A program made the position numbers and the translations under genes. A stretch of DNA of 6,262 nucleotides from Planctomycetota bacterium. Its GTDB lineage: Bacteria; Planctomycetota; SZUA-567; H5-PLA8. Location: contig JANXLS010000847.1 in assembly GCA_025355035.1 (NCBI GenBank), forward strand, positions 1-6,262, in the 5' to 3' direction. Under the pieces are notes generated by a model. That model was not told where the DNA came from, did not search any database, and was given only the letters and a program-made list of their open reading frames with translations. Shown here piece after piece: positions 1 to 5,413 of the stretch (positions are counted from its first letter, which is position 1; every line of letters begins with the position of its first letter).

Positions 1-50
1 CTATTGTTCGCCGTTATTAGCCTGCACAGAATTGAGCAAAACCGTATCCT

Positions 51-55
51 GGGAG
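51..55 (+). promoter_or_regulatory. Ribosome binding site deciding the start of the antitoxin-like gene
   Basis: GGGAG lies 7 nt before the ATG at 63 but only 1 nt before the in-frame ATG at 57. The spacing favours 63 as the true start, which removes two residues (Met-Phe) from the longest reading. Confidence 0.6.
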
Positions 56-62
56 TATGTTT

Positions 63-356
63 ATGGCAACTGGTATATTTGTCAAGACCAAAGAACTGAC
101 CGACAACGCCTCCGCTTTGGTCCGTGATGTCGGGTCCACCAACGAACTGTGTTTCATCACTGAAGACGGCAAAGCCGCTGCCGTTTTGATGAGCATCAAT
201 CGCTACAACGCGTTAATGGACATCGTCGAAGAATCCGAACACCCTTCCTCTGAACCCGAAGTCCGCCGCGAAAGCCGGGAACGCATCACCGTCAAAGGCA
301 TCCTGCGTCAATCCAAAACCGAAATGCTCCGCAAAAACAGCGTTCAAGCTCAATAA
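63..356 (+). CDS. Phd/YefM-family antitoxin-like protein, solitary
   Basis: This 97-residue protein resembles the Phd/YefM type II antitoxin fold. Residues about 6-52 carry the N-terminal DNA-binding and dimerisation pattern: a leading strand (FVKTKEL), a helix (TDNASALVRDV), then the FITEDGKAAAVLMS strand-turn-strand and a helix starting RYNALMDIV. The acidic then basic tail (about 55-97) fits the disordered region that in this family wraps and neutralises a toxin. Family members normally repress their own promoter. No RelE-, YoeB- or Doc-like toxin gene follows: the next 258 nt hold a repeat and a leader. Only 62 nt upstream are visible, so a toxin on that side cannot be excluded. The start at 63 was chosen over 57 from GGGAG spacing. 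It could instead be a stand-alone Phd-like regulator. The family call is fairly firm; partner and target are unknown. Confidence 0.72.
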   Translation: MATGIFVKTKELTDNASALVRDVGSTNELCFITEDGKAAAVLMSINRYNALMDIVEESEHPSSEPEVRRESRERITVKGILRQSKTEMLRKNSVQAQ

Positions 357-365
357 CTCTTTTTT

Positions 366-487
366 CTCTCGCAAAGCCGCAAAGAACGACAAAGAGAAAA
401 AGAGTCCAACCTCATTGATCATCGCATCATTCGTTTCATTTTTTCCTTTCCTCTACCGTTCTTTGCGCCTTCGCGTCTTTGCGAGAG
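366..487. repeat. CGCAAAG-type imperfect inverted repeat, copy 1
   Basis: The left arm (366-388) begins CTCTCGCAAAG and ends CGCAAAGAACG. The right arm (457-487) is its reverse complement apart from a small internal difference: CTCTCGCAAAG and CGCAAAGAACG are both matched exactly, but one intervening base on the left is replaced by nine on the right (ACGCGAAGG). The purine-rich stretch after the left arm also partly pairs with the pyrimidine-rich stretch before the right arm. The element could form a long hairpin between the antitoxin-like gene and the phosphoglycerate mutase gene. It shares its words and layout with the element at 1824-1940. No transposase is present, so it looks like a small non-coding dispersed repeat. 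Possible roles as terminator, mRNA stabiliser or non-autonomous mobile element are inference. Confidence 0.8.
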
Positions 488-554
488 AAGATAATCTGGT
501 CGTTCATTTCGACGATCATCGCTGGATTTTGTTTCAGTCTAAATTAACATTTCA

Positions 555-585
555 GCGTGACACTCAAGAACTCATCCCGTCACGC
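555..585. promoter_or_regulatory. Perfect 7-bp inverted repeat upstream of the phosphoglycerate mutase gene
   Basis: GCGTGAC at 555-561 is matched exactly by GTCACGC at 579-585 across a 17-nt spacer, ending 29 nt before the start codon at 615. The spacing suits either a dyad operator or a leader hairpin. I recognise no known regulator site in it, and a 7-bp match can occur by chance. Confidence 0.35.
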
Positions 586-614
586 AAAGCCATTTTTATG
601 GAGTCGATTTTCGA

Positions 615-1808
615 ATGAAGTACGTTGTCATTTGTCCCGATGGCGCTGCGGATTGGCCGATCTCATCGCTCGGTAACAAAACGCCGCTCGAAGCCGCGCA
701 TATCCCCAACATCAATCGCATGTCCGTCGAAGGTGCCGTCGGTCGAGCCATGCACATTCCGCCCGACATGGACAACGGTTCTGACATTTGTTGCATGTCG
801 CTCCTCGGCTTCGATCCCGCCAAGCACCACACCGGCCGCGCGCCGCTCGAAGCCAAATCGCTCGGCATCGATCTTGGTCCCGAAGATATCGCCATCCGCT
901 GCAACACTGTGGCAGTCGAGGACGGCCTCATGTTTGATTTCACTGCCGGACACATTAAAACAGCTGAAAGCAAGCAACTCATTCAGGAAATGGAATCGCG
1001 CTTCGGCTGCGACGGCATGCACTTCTACCCCGGCGTCAGCTATCGCCACCTTCTTGTTGTCCGCAAGCCCGACGGCGTCAAAGCACTTTGCACACCGCCG
1101 CACAACATTCCCGGCAAACCCGCCGACTCATTTCTCCCAAAAGGTGAAGACGCCGCATTCCTGATCGATCTGATGGACCAGTCCAAGCCGATCTTCGCGC
1201 ACCATCCCGTCAACGATGCGCGCCGCAAAGAAGGGGAAACCGTCGCATCTCAGATTTGGCTCTGGGGCCAAGGTCCGCGCCCGAGCCTCCCGCTTTTCAT
1301 CGACTCCTACGGCAAGACCGGAGCGATGATCAGTGCCGTTGATCTCCTCCGGAGCCTCGGCATGTACCTCGGCCTTGAAGTCCTGAACGTCCCGAACATC
1401 ACCGGTTATATCGACACCGATTACGTCGCCAAAGGACAATGGGCGATCAACGCGCTTGACAATCACGACCTCGTCTTCGTCCACGTTGAAGCCCCGGACG
1501 AATGCGGCCACCAAGGCGACGCCCCAAACAAAGTCGCGGCGCTCGAACGCATTGATTCCGACATTGTTGGCCCGATCCTGAACTCGCGTTTCGCTCAAAG
1601 CGACGACTTGCGCATCTTGATCTGCCCCGATCACCCAACACCCGTTGCGCTGAAATGTCACGCCACCGAACCCTCGCCGTTCGTCGCTTGGGGCCCCGGT
1701 TTCCTTCCAACCGGCCTGCGCTACAGCGAGAGCCAGGCCAAGCAATCCAAACTCTTCGTCGAACGCGGCTACGAACTCATGGGCCGCTTTCTGAAAGCTG
1801 AACTTTAA
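615..1808 (+). CDS. apgM: Archaeal-type cofactor-independent phosphoglycerate mutase family protein
   Basis: The 397 residues match the usual size (about 400) and motif order of the archaeal-type 2,3-bisphosphoglycerate-independent phosphoglycerate mutases, cytoplasmic alkaline phosphatase-superfamily enzymes that interconvert 3- and 2-phosphoglycerate. Visible motifs: PDGAADWP (8-15) with first metal ligand Asp9; DNGSD (53-57) with the presumed catalytic Ser56; SLLGFDP (62-68); the family signature WGQGPRPSLP (217-226); VEAPDECGHQGD (291-302) supplying Asp and His ligands; CPDHPTP (337-343) with Asp339/His340; and KCHATEPSPF (347-356) with His349. All expected metal-binding positions appear intact. 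The ATG at 615 has GGAG at 600-603, a rather long 11-nt gap. A proposed homoserine kinase branch of the same family has near-identical motifs and length, so threonine synthesis is a real alternative. Family is sure; exact substrate is not. Confidence 0.9.
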   Translation: MKYVVICPDGAADWPISSLGNKTPLEAAHIPNINRMSVEGAVGRAMHIPPDMDNGSDICCMSLLGFDPAKHHTGRAPLEAKSLGIDLGPEDIAIRCNTVAVEDGLMFDFTAGHIKTAESKQLIQEMESRFGCDGMHFYPGVSYRHLLVVRKPDGVKALCTPPHNIPGKPADSFLPKGEDAAFLIDLMDQSKPIFAHHPVNDARRKEGETVASQIWLWGQGPRPSLPLFIDSYGKTGAMISAVDLLRSLGMYLGLEVLNVPNITGYIDTDYVAKGQWAINALDNHDLVFVHVEAPDECGHQGDAPNKVAALERIDSDIVGPILNSRFAQSDDLRILICPDHPTPVALKCHATEPSPFVAWGPGFLPTGLRYSESQAKQSKLFVERGYELMGRFLKAEL

Positions 1809-1823
1809 TGCACCATCGTAACG

Positions 1824-1940
1824 ACGCAAAGGCGCAAAGAACGGCGAAGAAAAAAGTATAAAAATGAAATGGAGTTAGGGCCTTCATTCCGTTCTTTCTT
1901 TTCCTTTCTTGCTTTGCCGTTCTTTGCGTCTTTGCGAGAG
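1824..1940. repeat. CGCAAAG-type imperfect inverted repeat, copy 2
   Basis: The left arm (about 1824-1850) reads ACGCAAAGGCGCAAAGAACG followed by GCGAAG. The right arm (1911-1940) is its reverse complement with few mismatches and ends TTTGCGAGAG, exactly as in the copy at 366-487. The loop of about 60 nt contains an AT-rich stretch and a smaller ATGAA/TTCAT pair. It fills nearly all of the gap between the phosphoglycerate mutase gene and hisE, ending only 12 nt before the hisE ribosome binding site. A hairpin here could terminate the upstream transcript or separate expression of the two genes; this is inference. Confidence 0.82.
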
Positions 1941-1951
1941 AAAAATTAGTT

Positions 1952-1956
1952 AGGAG
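1952..1956 (+). promoter_or_regulatory. Ribosome binding site of hisE
   Basis: AGGAG sits 8 nt before the ATG at 1965. It fixes the start that includes a 13-residue N-terminal extension ahead of the conserved HisE core. Confidence 0.75.
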
Positions 1957-1964
1957 CAAGATTC

Positions 1965-2312
1965 ATGTCTAATAGCGTAAACGCATCTTTCCCCCCCGGC
2001 TCTGTCTTCGCCGCCGTCTTCGCGACAGTGGAAGAACGTAAGAAGACGATGCCCGAAAAGTCCTACGTCGCCACGCTTCTGCGCAAGGGCCCCGACGTGA
2101 TCTGCTGCAAGATCGCCGAAGAAGCCGGAGAAACCATTAAAGCCGCGCGCGAACAAACGACCGAACGACTGACCCAAGAAGTCTGTGATCTCCTTTTTCA
2201 CACCATGGTTCTGCTCGCAGCCAAAGATATTTCGTTTGAATCCATCGAAACCGAATTCGGCCGCCGCCACGGAATCTCCGGCCTCGACGAAAAAGCCTCA
2301 CGCAAAAAGTAG
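1965..2312 (+). CDS. hisE: Phosphoribosyl-ATP pyrophosphatase (HisE)
   Basis: This 115-residue cytoplasmic protein hydrolyses phosphoribosyl-ATP to phosphoribosyl-AMP and pyrophosphate, the second step of histidine synthesis. It is an all-helical MazG-like fold that binds Mg2+. The family pattern is clear: TVEERKK (21-27), SYVATLLRKGPD (33-44), the metal-binding EEAGE (52-56, the EExxE motif), EVCD (72-75, the ExxD motif), LLFHTMVLLAAKDIS (76-90) and the terminal RRHGISGLDEKASRKK. HisE commonly stands alone in some bacteria and is fused behind HisI in others; here it is unfused, with no other his gene in view. A strong AGGAG supports the start. The stop is separated by only 5 nt from the stop of the convergent GNAT gene. 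The upstream phosphoglycerate mutase gene is co-directional but separated by a repeat element, so co-transcription is uncertain. Confidence 0.95.
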   Translation: MSNSVNASFPPGSVFAAVFATVEERKKTMPEKSYVATLLRKGPDVICCKIAEEAGETIKAAREQTTERLTQEVCDLLFHTMVLLAAKDISFESIETEFGRRHGISGLDEKASRKK

Positions 2313-2317
2313 GGGCC

Positions 2318-2806
2318 TTAAAACGTCTTCATCATCTTAAAATCATTCAACACAAACGACCCAAACGTCTGATCCAGTGTCTCAATGATTTCGTATCCCC
2401 CGCGCAGGTACGCCTTCACCGCGCGTTCGTTGGATCGATTGACATATAGATAAATGCGTCCCACGCCCGCAGACTTCGCTTTTGCATCGATGTGCTGCAA
2501 AATGAATTGCCCCACACCCTTGCCGTGATGCGCCGGTTCGACATAGATCTTCGATATCTTGATCGTTGTGTTGTTCTCAAACAACGTCGCTAAAAACCCA
2601 ATCGCAACGCCTTCGTCCTCCACCCATTCCCAAGCCACACCGCCGCCCATCTCTGCCGCGATCTGAGCCGGATCGTACATTTTCGCCAGCATAAAATCGA
2701 TTTGATCCTGCGAAATGATCGACGGGTAAACTTGATTCCAAATCGAATGCGCGAGCGCCTGAAGCATCAGGGCATCGGCAACGGTTGCAGAATGGATCGT
2801 CAGCAT
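2318..2806 (-). CDS. GNAT-family N-acetyltransferase
   Basis: This 162-residue protein has the Gcn5-related acetyltransferase layout and would transfer acetyl from acetyl-CoA to an unknown amine. The N-terminal MLTIHSATVADALMLQALAHS is typical of strand 1 and helix 1. The acetyl-CoA-binding motif A is seen at 86-104: KIYVEPAHHGKGVGQFILQ, where HGKGVG fits the (Q/R)xxGx(G/A) pyrophosphate loop with His in the first position. The following IYLYVNRSNERAVKAYLRGGYEI (118-140) is the standard strand 5 plus motif B helix and the strand of the 'GF/GY' turn. The length is ordinary for the family. No good Shine-Dalgarno precedes the ATG at 2806, so translation may depend on upstream genes or be weak. 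It lies downstream of the VOC gene on the same strand, behind a repeat. The substrate cannot be told from sequence. Confidence 0.9.
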   Translation of the reverse strand: MLTIHSATVADALMLQALAHSIWNQVYPSIISQDQIDFMLAKMYDPAQIAAEMGGGVAWEWVEDEGVAIGFLATLFENNTTIKISKIYVEPAHHGKGVGQFILQHIDAKAKSAGVGRIYLYVNRSNERAVKAYLRGGYEIIETLDQTFGSFVLNDFKMMKTF

Positions 2807-2836
2807 GGGATGAAACGTTCTCGCATGTAAAACAAA

Positions 2837-2924
2837 TTTTCACCCAAAATCGCCAAGTCGCAAAGAACCTCCGCTAAAAAATTCGTTGCGCCGTTGCGGA
2901 TCTTCGCGGATTTTTGCGTGAAAA
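2837..2924. repeat. CGCAAAG-type inverted repeat, diverged copy 3
   Basis: The left arm (2837-2872) begins TTTTCAC and includes GTCGCAAAGAAC. The right arm (about 2888-2924) reads, on the opposite strand, TTTTCACGCAAAAATCC, then GCGAAGATCCGCAACG. The arms pair with several mismatches and small gaps. It shares the CGCAAAG theme and intergenic position of the copies at 366-487 and 1824-1940, but its arm ends differ (TTTTCACGC instead of CTCTCGC), so it may be a sub-family. It occupies most of the 129-nt gap between the VOC gene and the GNAT gene. Confidence 0.65.
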
Positions 2925-2935
2925 GCAGTTTAGAT

Positions 2936-3337
2936 TTAAACCAACGGCTTCGGACGCCACAGTAAGTGAAACAGGTTGCCTTCCGGATCGCGATAAAACT
3001 GTATCCGCGATCCCCACGGCCCCGCGCGTTCAGCACCATCCTTGGAAATACCCGCGTCGCTCAATTTCGCCATCGCCGCATCGAAATCCGACACCAAAAT
3101 CGCCAGATGCGAAATGCCATGATCCGTGTTGTCGCGTTGCGGCAATTCCTTCACGCTCGGCATGATTTCAAGAAAATTGCCCTTGAGATGAATGAAACAC
3201 GTCTTCGGCTTTCCAGGTCCATTCTCCACAGAAACGCAACCCACAAAGCCAAGGTGTTCTGAATACCACGCGGCTAGTTTCTCTGAATCGCGCGCCGCAA
3301 TAGCGGTGTGTTCAATTCCTGTAAAAAGCTGAGCCAT
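2936..3337 (-). CDS. VOC-superfamily (glyoxalase/bleomycin-resistance fold) protein
   Basis: This 133-residue protein contains two beta-alpha-beta-beta-beta units of the vicinal oxygen chelate fold. Unit one starts GIEHTAIAARDSEKLAAWY (about 7-25), with HLGF after the helix, and reaches FLEIM (55-59). Unit two starts GISHLAILVSDFDAAMAKL (74-92) and ends FYRDPEGNLFHLLW (114-127). Candidate metal ligands are His10, Glu57 and His77. The fourth position, usually Glu in an 'xEL' strand, is His124, so metal geometry may differ. Members include lyases, isomerases, dioxygenases and drug-binding proteins; none can be chosen here. The ATG at 3337 is preferred: GGAA lies 5 nt upstream, while the longer 142-residue reading would need a TTG start at 3364. 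It begins 43 nt after the DUF6600-type gene on the same strand, so the two may be co-transcribed. Confidence 0.87.
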   Translation of the reverse strand: MAQLFTGIEHTAIAARDSEKLAAWYSEHLGFVGCVSVENGPGKPKTCFIHLKGNFLEIMPSVKELPQRDNTDHGISHLAILVSDFDAAMAKLSDAGISKDGAERAGPWGSRIQFYRDPEGNLFHLLWRPKPLV

Positions 3338-3342
3338 ATTTG

Positions 3343-3346
3343 TTCC
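3343..3346 (-). promoter_or_regulatory. Weak ribosome binding site deciding the VOC gene start
   Basis: On the minus strand GGAA stands 5 nt before the ATG at 3337. It supports this start over the TTG at 3364, and conserved VOC sequence begins only a few residues after that ATG. Confidence 0.5.
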
Positions 3347-3380
3347 AAGCAAGATTGACGACAATTTAAAATCCTATCCA

Positions 3381-5189
3381 TTATCGCCCGAATTTGTTCG
3401 TCGAACTGTTGCTGCTCGAATTGCCGCTGGTCGAACTGTTATTGGAACTTGAACTGCTGCTCGGAGTATAAACACTGCTCCCACTGCTGTGCCCCGCGTT
3501 TCCATTACTGCTGCTGCCACTGTTGTTCGCCGCACCGCTTGATCCCGTACTGGGTGTCGAAGTGTGGCTCGGTAACGAAGGAACTGTTGCCGCATGGTTC
3601 GGCGTCTCGACAGTGTGTCGTGGACTTGTCGATTCCGTTCGATTCGGCGCATGCGACGCCGTCCCGCTCGTATCGATCGTCTGTACCGTGCTATTCGTGA
3701 TGTCCGAATGAGGGGCCGTCGTTTGGTTGTGCACAGTGGACAGTGTCTGACCTCCGCTCACTGAATTTCCAATCGTCGCAGTCCCGCTGTTGTAGTTGAT
3801 CCGATTTTGCGTCGTCACTCCGCCCAAATTTGTGTACGGGCGATAGGTCCCGTTCGCCGTGTCACGCGCGCGAGTCCGTTCATTCGCTTCAATCGTCCGC
3901 TGTTCGTTGGCTCGCACTGCCCGCTCAATCCGCTCCGCATTGGCTTGGCTTGTTGTCAATGCCGCGTTCGGAAGTGTCGGCTCCTTGACGGGCGGCCGAT
4001 ACAGTGTCAGCGTTCCATTCGCGCGATCTTCGCGATTGACGCGCGTCAACCGTTCGCCGGGCTTGATCGATGCATCGGCTATGTTCAACTGCTTGATCAA
4101 TTCCCCGGTGACTTTTTGCACGTGCTCAAAGGCTGGACCATTCACAACGACATGATTTTCGTGAAATTCAATGTTGTTTTGCAGCATCGGCGTGTTCTTA
4201 AACCGATTTTCGTTTTCGCGCGAATGGATCACGTGCGCCCGTAACGACGTGTCGCAGAAATGGTCACGCGGACAGAACGTAAAGTCCCGGTGCGTTAGCC
4301 CGAAACCGAAATCCGCGCCGTAATGCTTCCCGCCAAAATGCAATCCCAACCCCGGATCGCATCGCACACCCCAGGGCAACGGAGCCCAACCGTAATGACT
4401 TTCGCTCCCGCGCCAACTCACCCACGCCGGGCTCCAGTGCGTATCCGGCATCCAAAGCCAACCGTATCCCGGACAATGCGACCAGCGGCCATAGTGAAAC
4501 GGCGCCCATCCCCACGAATAATCAGACTGCCAACACCAATTGCAATCCGTCCAAGCCCAATGTCCGCGATCGCAATACGGTCGCCAATTCGTATCCGTTA
4601 TACAAACCGTGGGTCGCCAATACCAGCCACGGTCCCGAATGCGAACCCACGATCCGTACGGCGCCAGCGTCGAAATAAACGTTCCCACCGTTACCTCGCC
4701 ATCAGCCGGAGCCACAACGTCCACGGTCGAAGGCGGCAAATCGACCGTCTCTTCAATCGCCAATTCTTCACCATTCGATGTCACGATTTTTTTCAACACC
4801 GGAGCTTCAGCCCGAACCGCCGGATCTGCAACGGCCTCCGCCGCCAAAACAGTTTCCGGTTGCACAGGTTCAACCGCCGCTTCTGCAGGCACAACCTCTT
4901 TCTGCGTCAAGGCGGCTGCTTTTTCAGCATTGACCATGCGCACAGCCTTACCCACATCCGCAATCGCCGATATCGTTTTCGGAGTATAACCTAAGTCGCT
5001 GAGCAGGAAGATTTCATCAACCGTCAGTTCGTAAGCCACGTTTGCTTTGAGCGCATACGTGAGCAACTCTTCTTCCGTCGCACCTTCCTTCGCGCGAACA
5101 GAAAGACCGTCGAATCCTTCAGACGCCCTCAAGCTTTCGAAACCAAAGCCGAGTACTATCAAAACGAGAACCGAGATCAATGATCGCAT
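3381..5189 (-). CDS. Exported Trp-rich DUF6600-type protein with Ser/Asn-rich tail
   Basis: This 602-residue protein is probably exported; its function is unknown. Regions in order: a signal peptide at 1-22 (MRS, a hydrophobic LISVLVLIVLGFGF core, likely cleavage near SLRA/SEG); a helical module at about 30-90 (ATEEELLTYAL...LTVDEIFLLSDLGYTPKTI) of the kind found ahead of such domains in Verrucomicrobiota; an Ala/Glu/Val/Pro-rich linker (about 95-165); the aromatic domain at about 170-275 with APYGSWV, WRPYCDRGHWAWTDC, WGWAPFHYGRW, WVSWRGSESHYGWAPLPWG; a His/Asn-rich segment to about 410; a charged ANAERIERAVRANEQRTIEANERTRAR helix (about 416-443); and a Ser/Thr/Asn/Gly low-complexity tail (about 470-602). 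Eight cysteines lie at 196, 206, 216, 219, 239, 277, 306 and 312, compatible with disulfides. The start at 5189 has AAAGGG 7 nt upstream; an in-frame ATG at 5234 lacks a ribosome site and would bury the signal peptide. An envelope or surface role is inference. Confidence 0.85.
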   Translation of the reverse strand: MRSLISVLVLIVLGFGFESLRASEGFDGLSVRAKEGATEEELLTYALKANVAYELTVDEIFLLSDLGYTPKTISAIADVGKAVRMVNAEKAAALTQKEVVPAEAAVEPVQPETVLAAEAVADPAVRAEAPVLKKIVTSNGEELAIEETVDLPPSTVDVVAPADGEVTVGTFISTLAPYGSWVRIRDRGWYWRPTVCITDTNWRPYCDRGHWAWTDCNWCWQSDYSWGWAPFHYGRWSHCPGYGWLWMPDTHWSPAWVSWRGSESHYGWAPLPWGVRCDPGLGLHFGGKHYGADFGFGLTHRDFTFCPRDHFCDTSLRAHVIHSRENENRFKNTPMLQNNIEFHENHVVVNGPAFEHVQKVTGELIKQLNIADASIKPGERLTRVNREDRANGTLTLYRPPVKEPTLPNAALTTSQANAERIERAVRANEQRTIEANERTRARDTANGTYRPYTNLGGVTTQNRINYNSGTATIGNSVSGGQTLSTVHNQTTAPHSDITNSTVQTIDTSGTASHAPNRTESTSPRHTVETPNHAATVPSLPSHTSTPSTGSSGAANNSGSSSNGNAGHSSGSSVYTPSSSSSSNNSSTSGNSSSNSSTNKFGR

Positions 5190-5196
5190 CGGGATA

Positions 5197-5202
5197 CCCT
5201 TT
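5197..5202 (-). promoter_or_regulatory. Ribosome binding site deciding the start of the DUF6600-type gene
   Basis: On the minus strand AAAGGG stands 7 nt before the ATG at 5189. This supports the start that places the signal peptide at the very N terminus rather than the in-frame ATG at 5234. Confidence 0.65.
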
Positions 5203-5251
5203 TTACGACGTGCGGCGCGAAAAAGACGCTCCATTTATTGCGCTTATGACT

Positions 5252-5279
5252 ATAATACTTACGGCGATGTCGTAAGCAA
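5252..5279 (-). promoter_or_regulatory. Candidate sigma70-type promoter for the DUF6600-type gene
   Basis: On the minus strand a -35-like TTGCTT (5274-5279) and a -10-like TATTAT (5252-5257) are separated by 16 nt. The -10 is about 62 nt before the start codon at 5189, giving a leader of about 55 nt. The match is good but not perfect, and promoter rules for this lineage are assumed to be E. coli-like. Confidence 0.5.
5258..5276. promoter_or_regulatory. Inverted repeat inside the promoter spacer (operator candidate)
   Basis: CTTACG (5258-5263) and CGTAAG (5271-5276) form a perfect 6-bp dyad with a 7-nt centre. It spans the spacer between the proposed -10 and -35 of the leftward promoter, touching the -10 and overlapping half of the -35. 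A bound protein here would block polymerase. CGTAAGC recurs once more at 5347-5353. Six base pairs alone could be chance. Confidence 0.4.
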
Positions 5280-5311
5280 ATGACGGAAAATTGTGATAGA
5301 AATATTCAGTC

Positions 5312-5338
5312 GTTTTGGGATTGTCGCGTGCCCAAAAC
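5312..5338. promoter_or_regulatory. Perfect 8-bp inverted repeat, stem-loop or operator candidate
   Basis: GTTTTGGG (5312-5319) is matched exactly by CCCAAAAC (5331-5338) with an 11-nt loop. No T-tract follows on either strand, so it is not a standard intrinsic terminator. It lies between the leftward promoter candidate and the adaptor gene and could be a protein-binding dyad or an RNA leader hairpin. Confidence 0.45.
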
Positions 5339-5391
5339 CATTTGATCGTAAGCGTTCGGCTTGCGGACTGAAGGCTCAATTCTTCAAATTG

Positions 5392-5413
5392 TAAATGATT
5401 CGCGAGTCATTTA
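5392..5413. promoter_or_regulatory. 22-bp near-perfect palindrome, operator candidate for the efflux adaptor
   Basis: The half-sites TAAATGA and TCATTTA flank a central TCGCGA, and 20 of the 22 positions are self-complementary; only the symmetric pair just outside the centre (5399 and 5406) breaks the symmetry. This length and compact form fit operators of dimeric helix-turn-helix repressors such as TetR-type regulators, which often control RND efflux genes. A weak -35-like TTGTAA (5389-5394) and a poor -10-like TATTCC (5412-5417) at 17-nt spacing would place the palindrome across the spacer. No regulator gene is in view. Confidence 0.5.

Noticed and set aside
1..20. Tail of an upstream gene ending at TAG (18-20)
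   Set aside because: Only six codons of one frame are visible before the stop, which is too little to support a gene.
415..618. 67-codon + strand ORF between the antitoxin-like gene and apgM
   Set aside because: It reads through the right arm of the CGCAAAG repeat, giving the typical spurious peptide SLRLRVFARE, has no ribosome site, and overlaps the apgM start. Similar peptides come from the repeat copy at 1824-1940 on the other strand (CAFASLR).
1128..1829. 233-codon minus-strand ORF opposite apgM
   Set aside because: It is an antisense shadow produced by GC-rich third positions; the + strand reading has full enzyme motifs along the whole length.
3338..3364. Nine-residue N-terminal extension of the VOC protein from a TTG codon
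   Set aside because: The ATG at 3337 has a GGAA 5 nt upstream and lies just ahead of the conserved first strand; the extension has no family counterpart.
4323..4994. 223-codon + strand ORF opposite the DUF6600-type gene
   Set aside because: It is Arg/Pro/Ser-rich with no recognisable domain and is fully antisense to a gene with signal peptide and family motifs.
5312..5338. Intrinsic terminator
   Set aside because: The stem is perfect but no T-run follows on either strand, and the site lies between divergent starts where a terminator is not expected.
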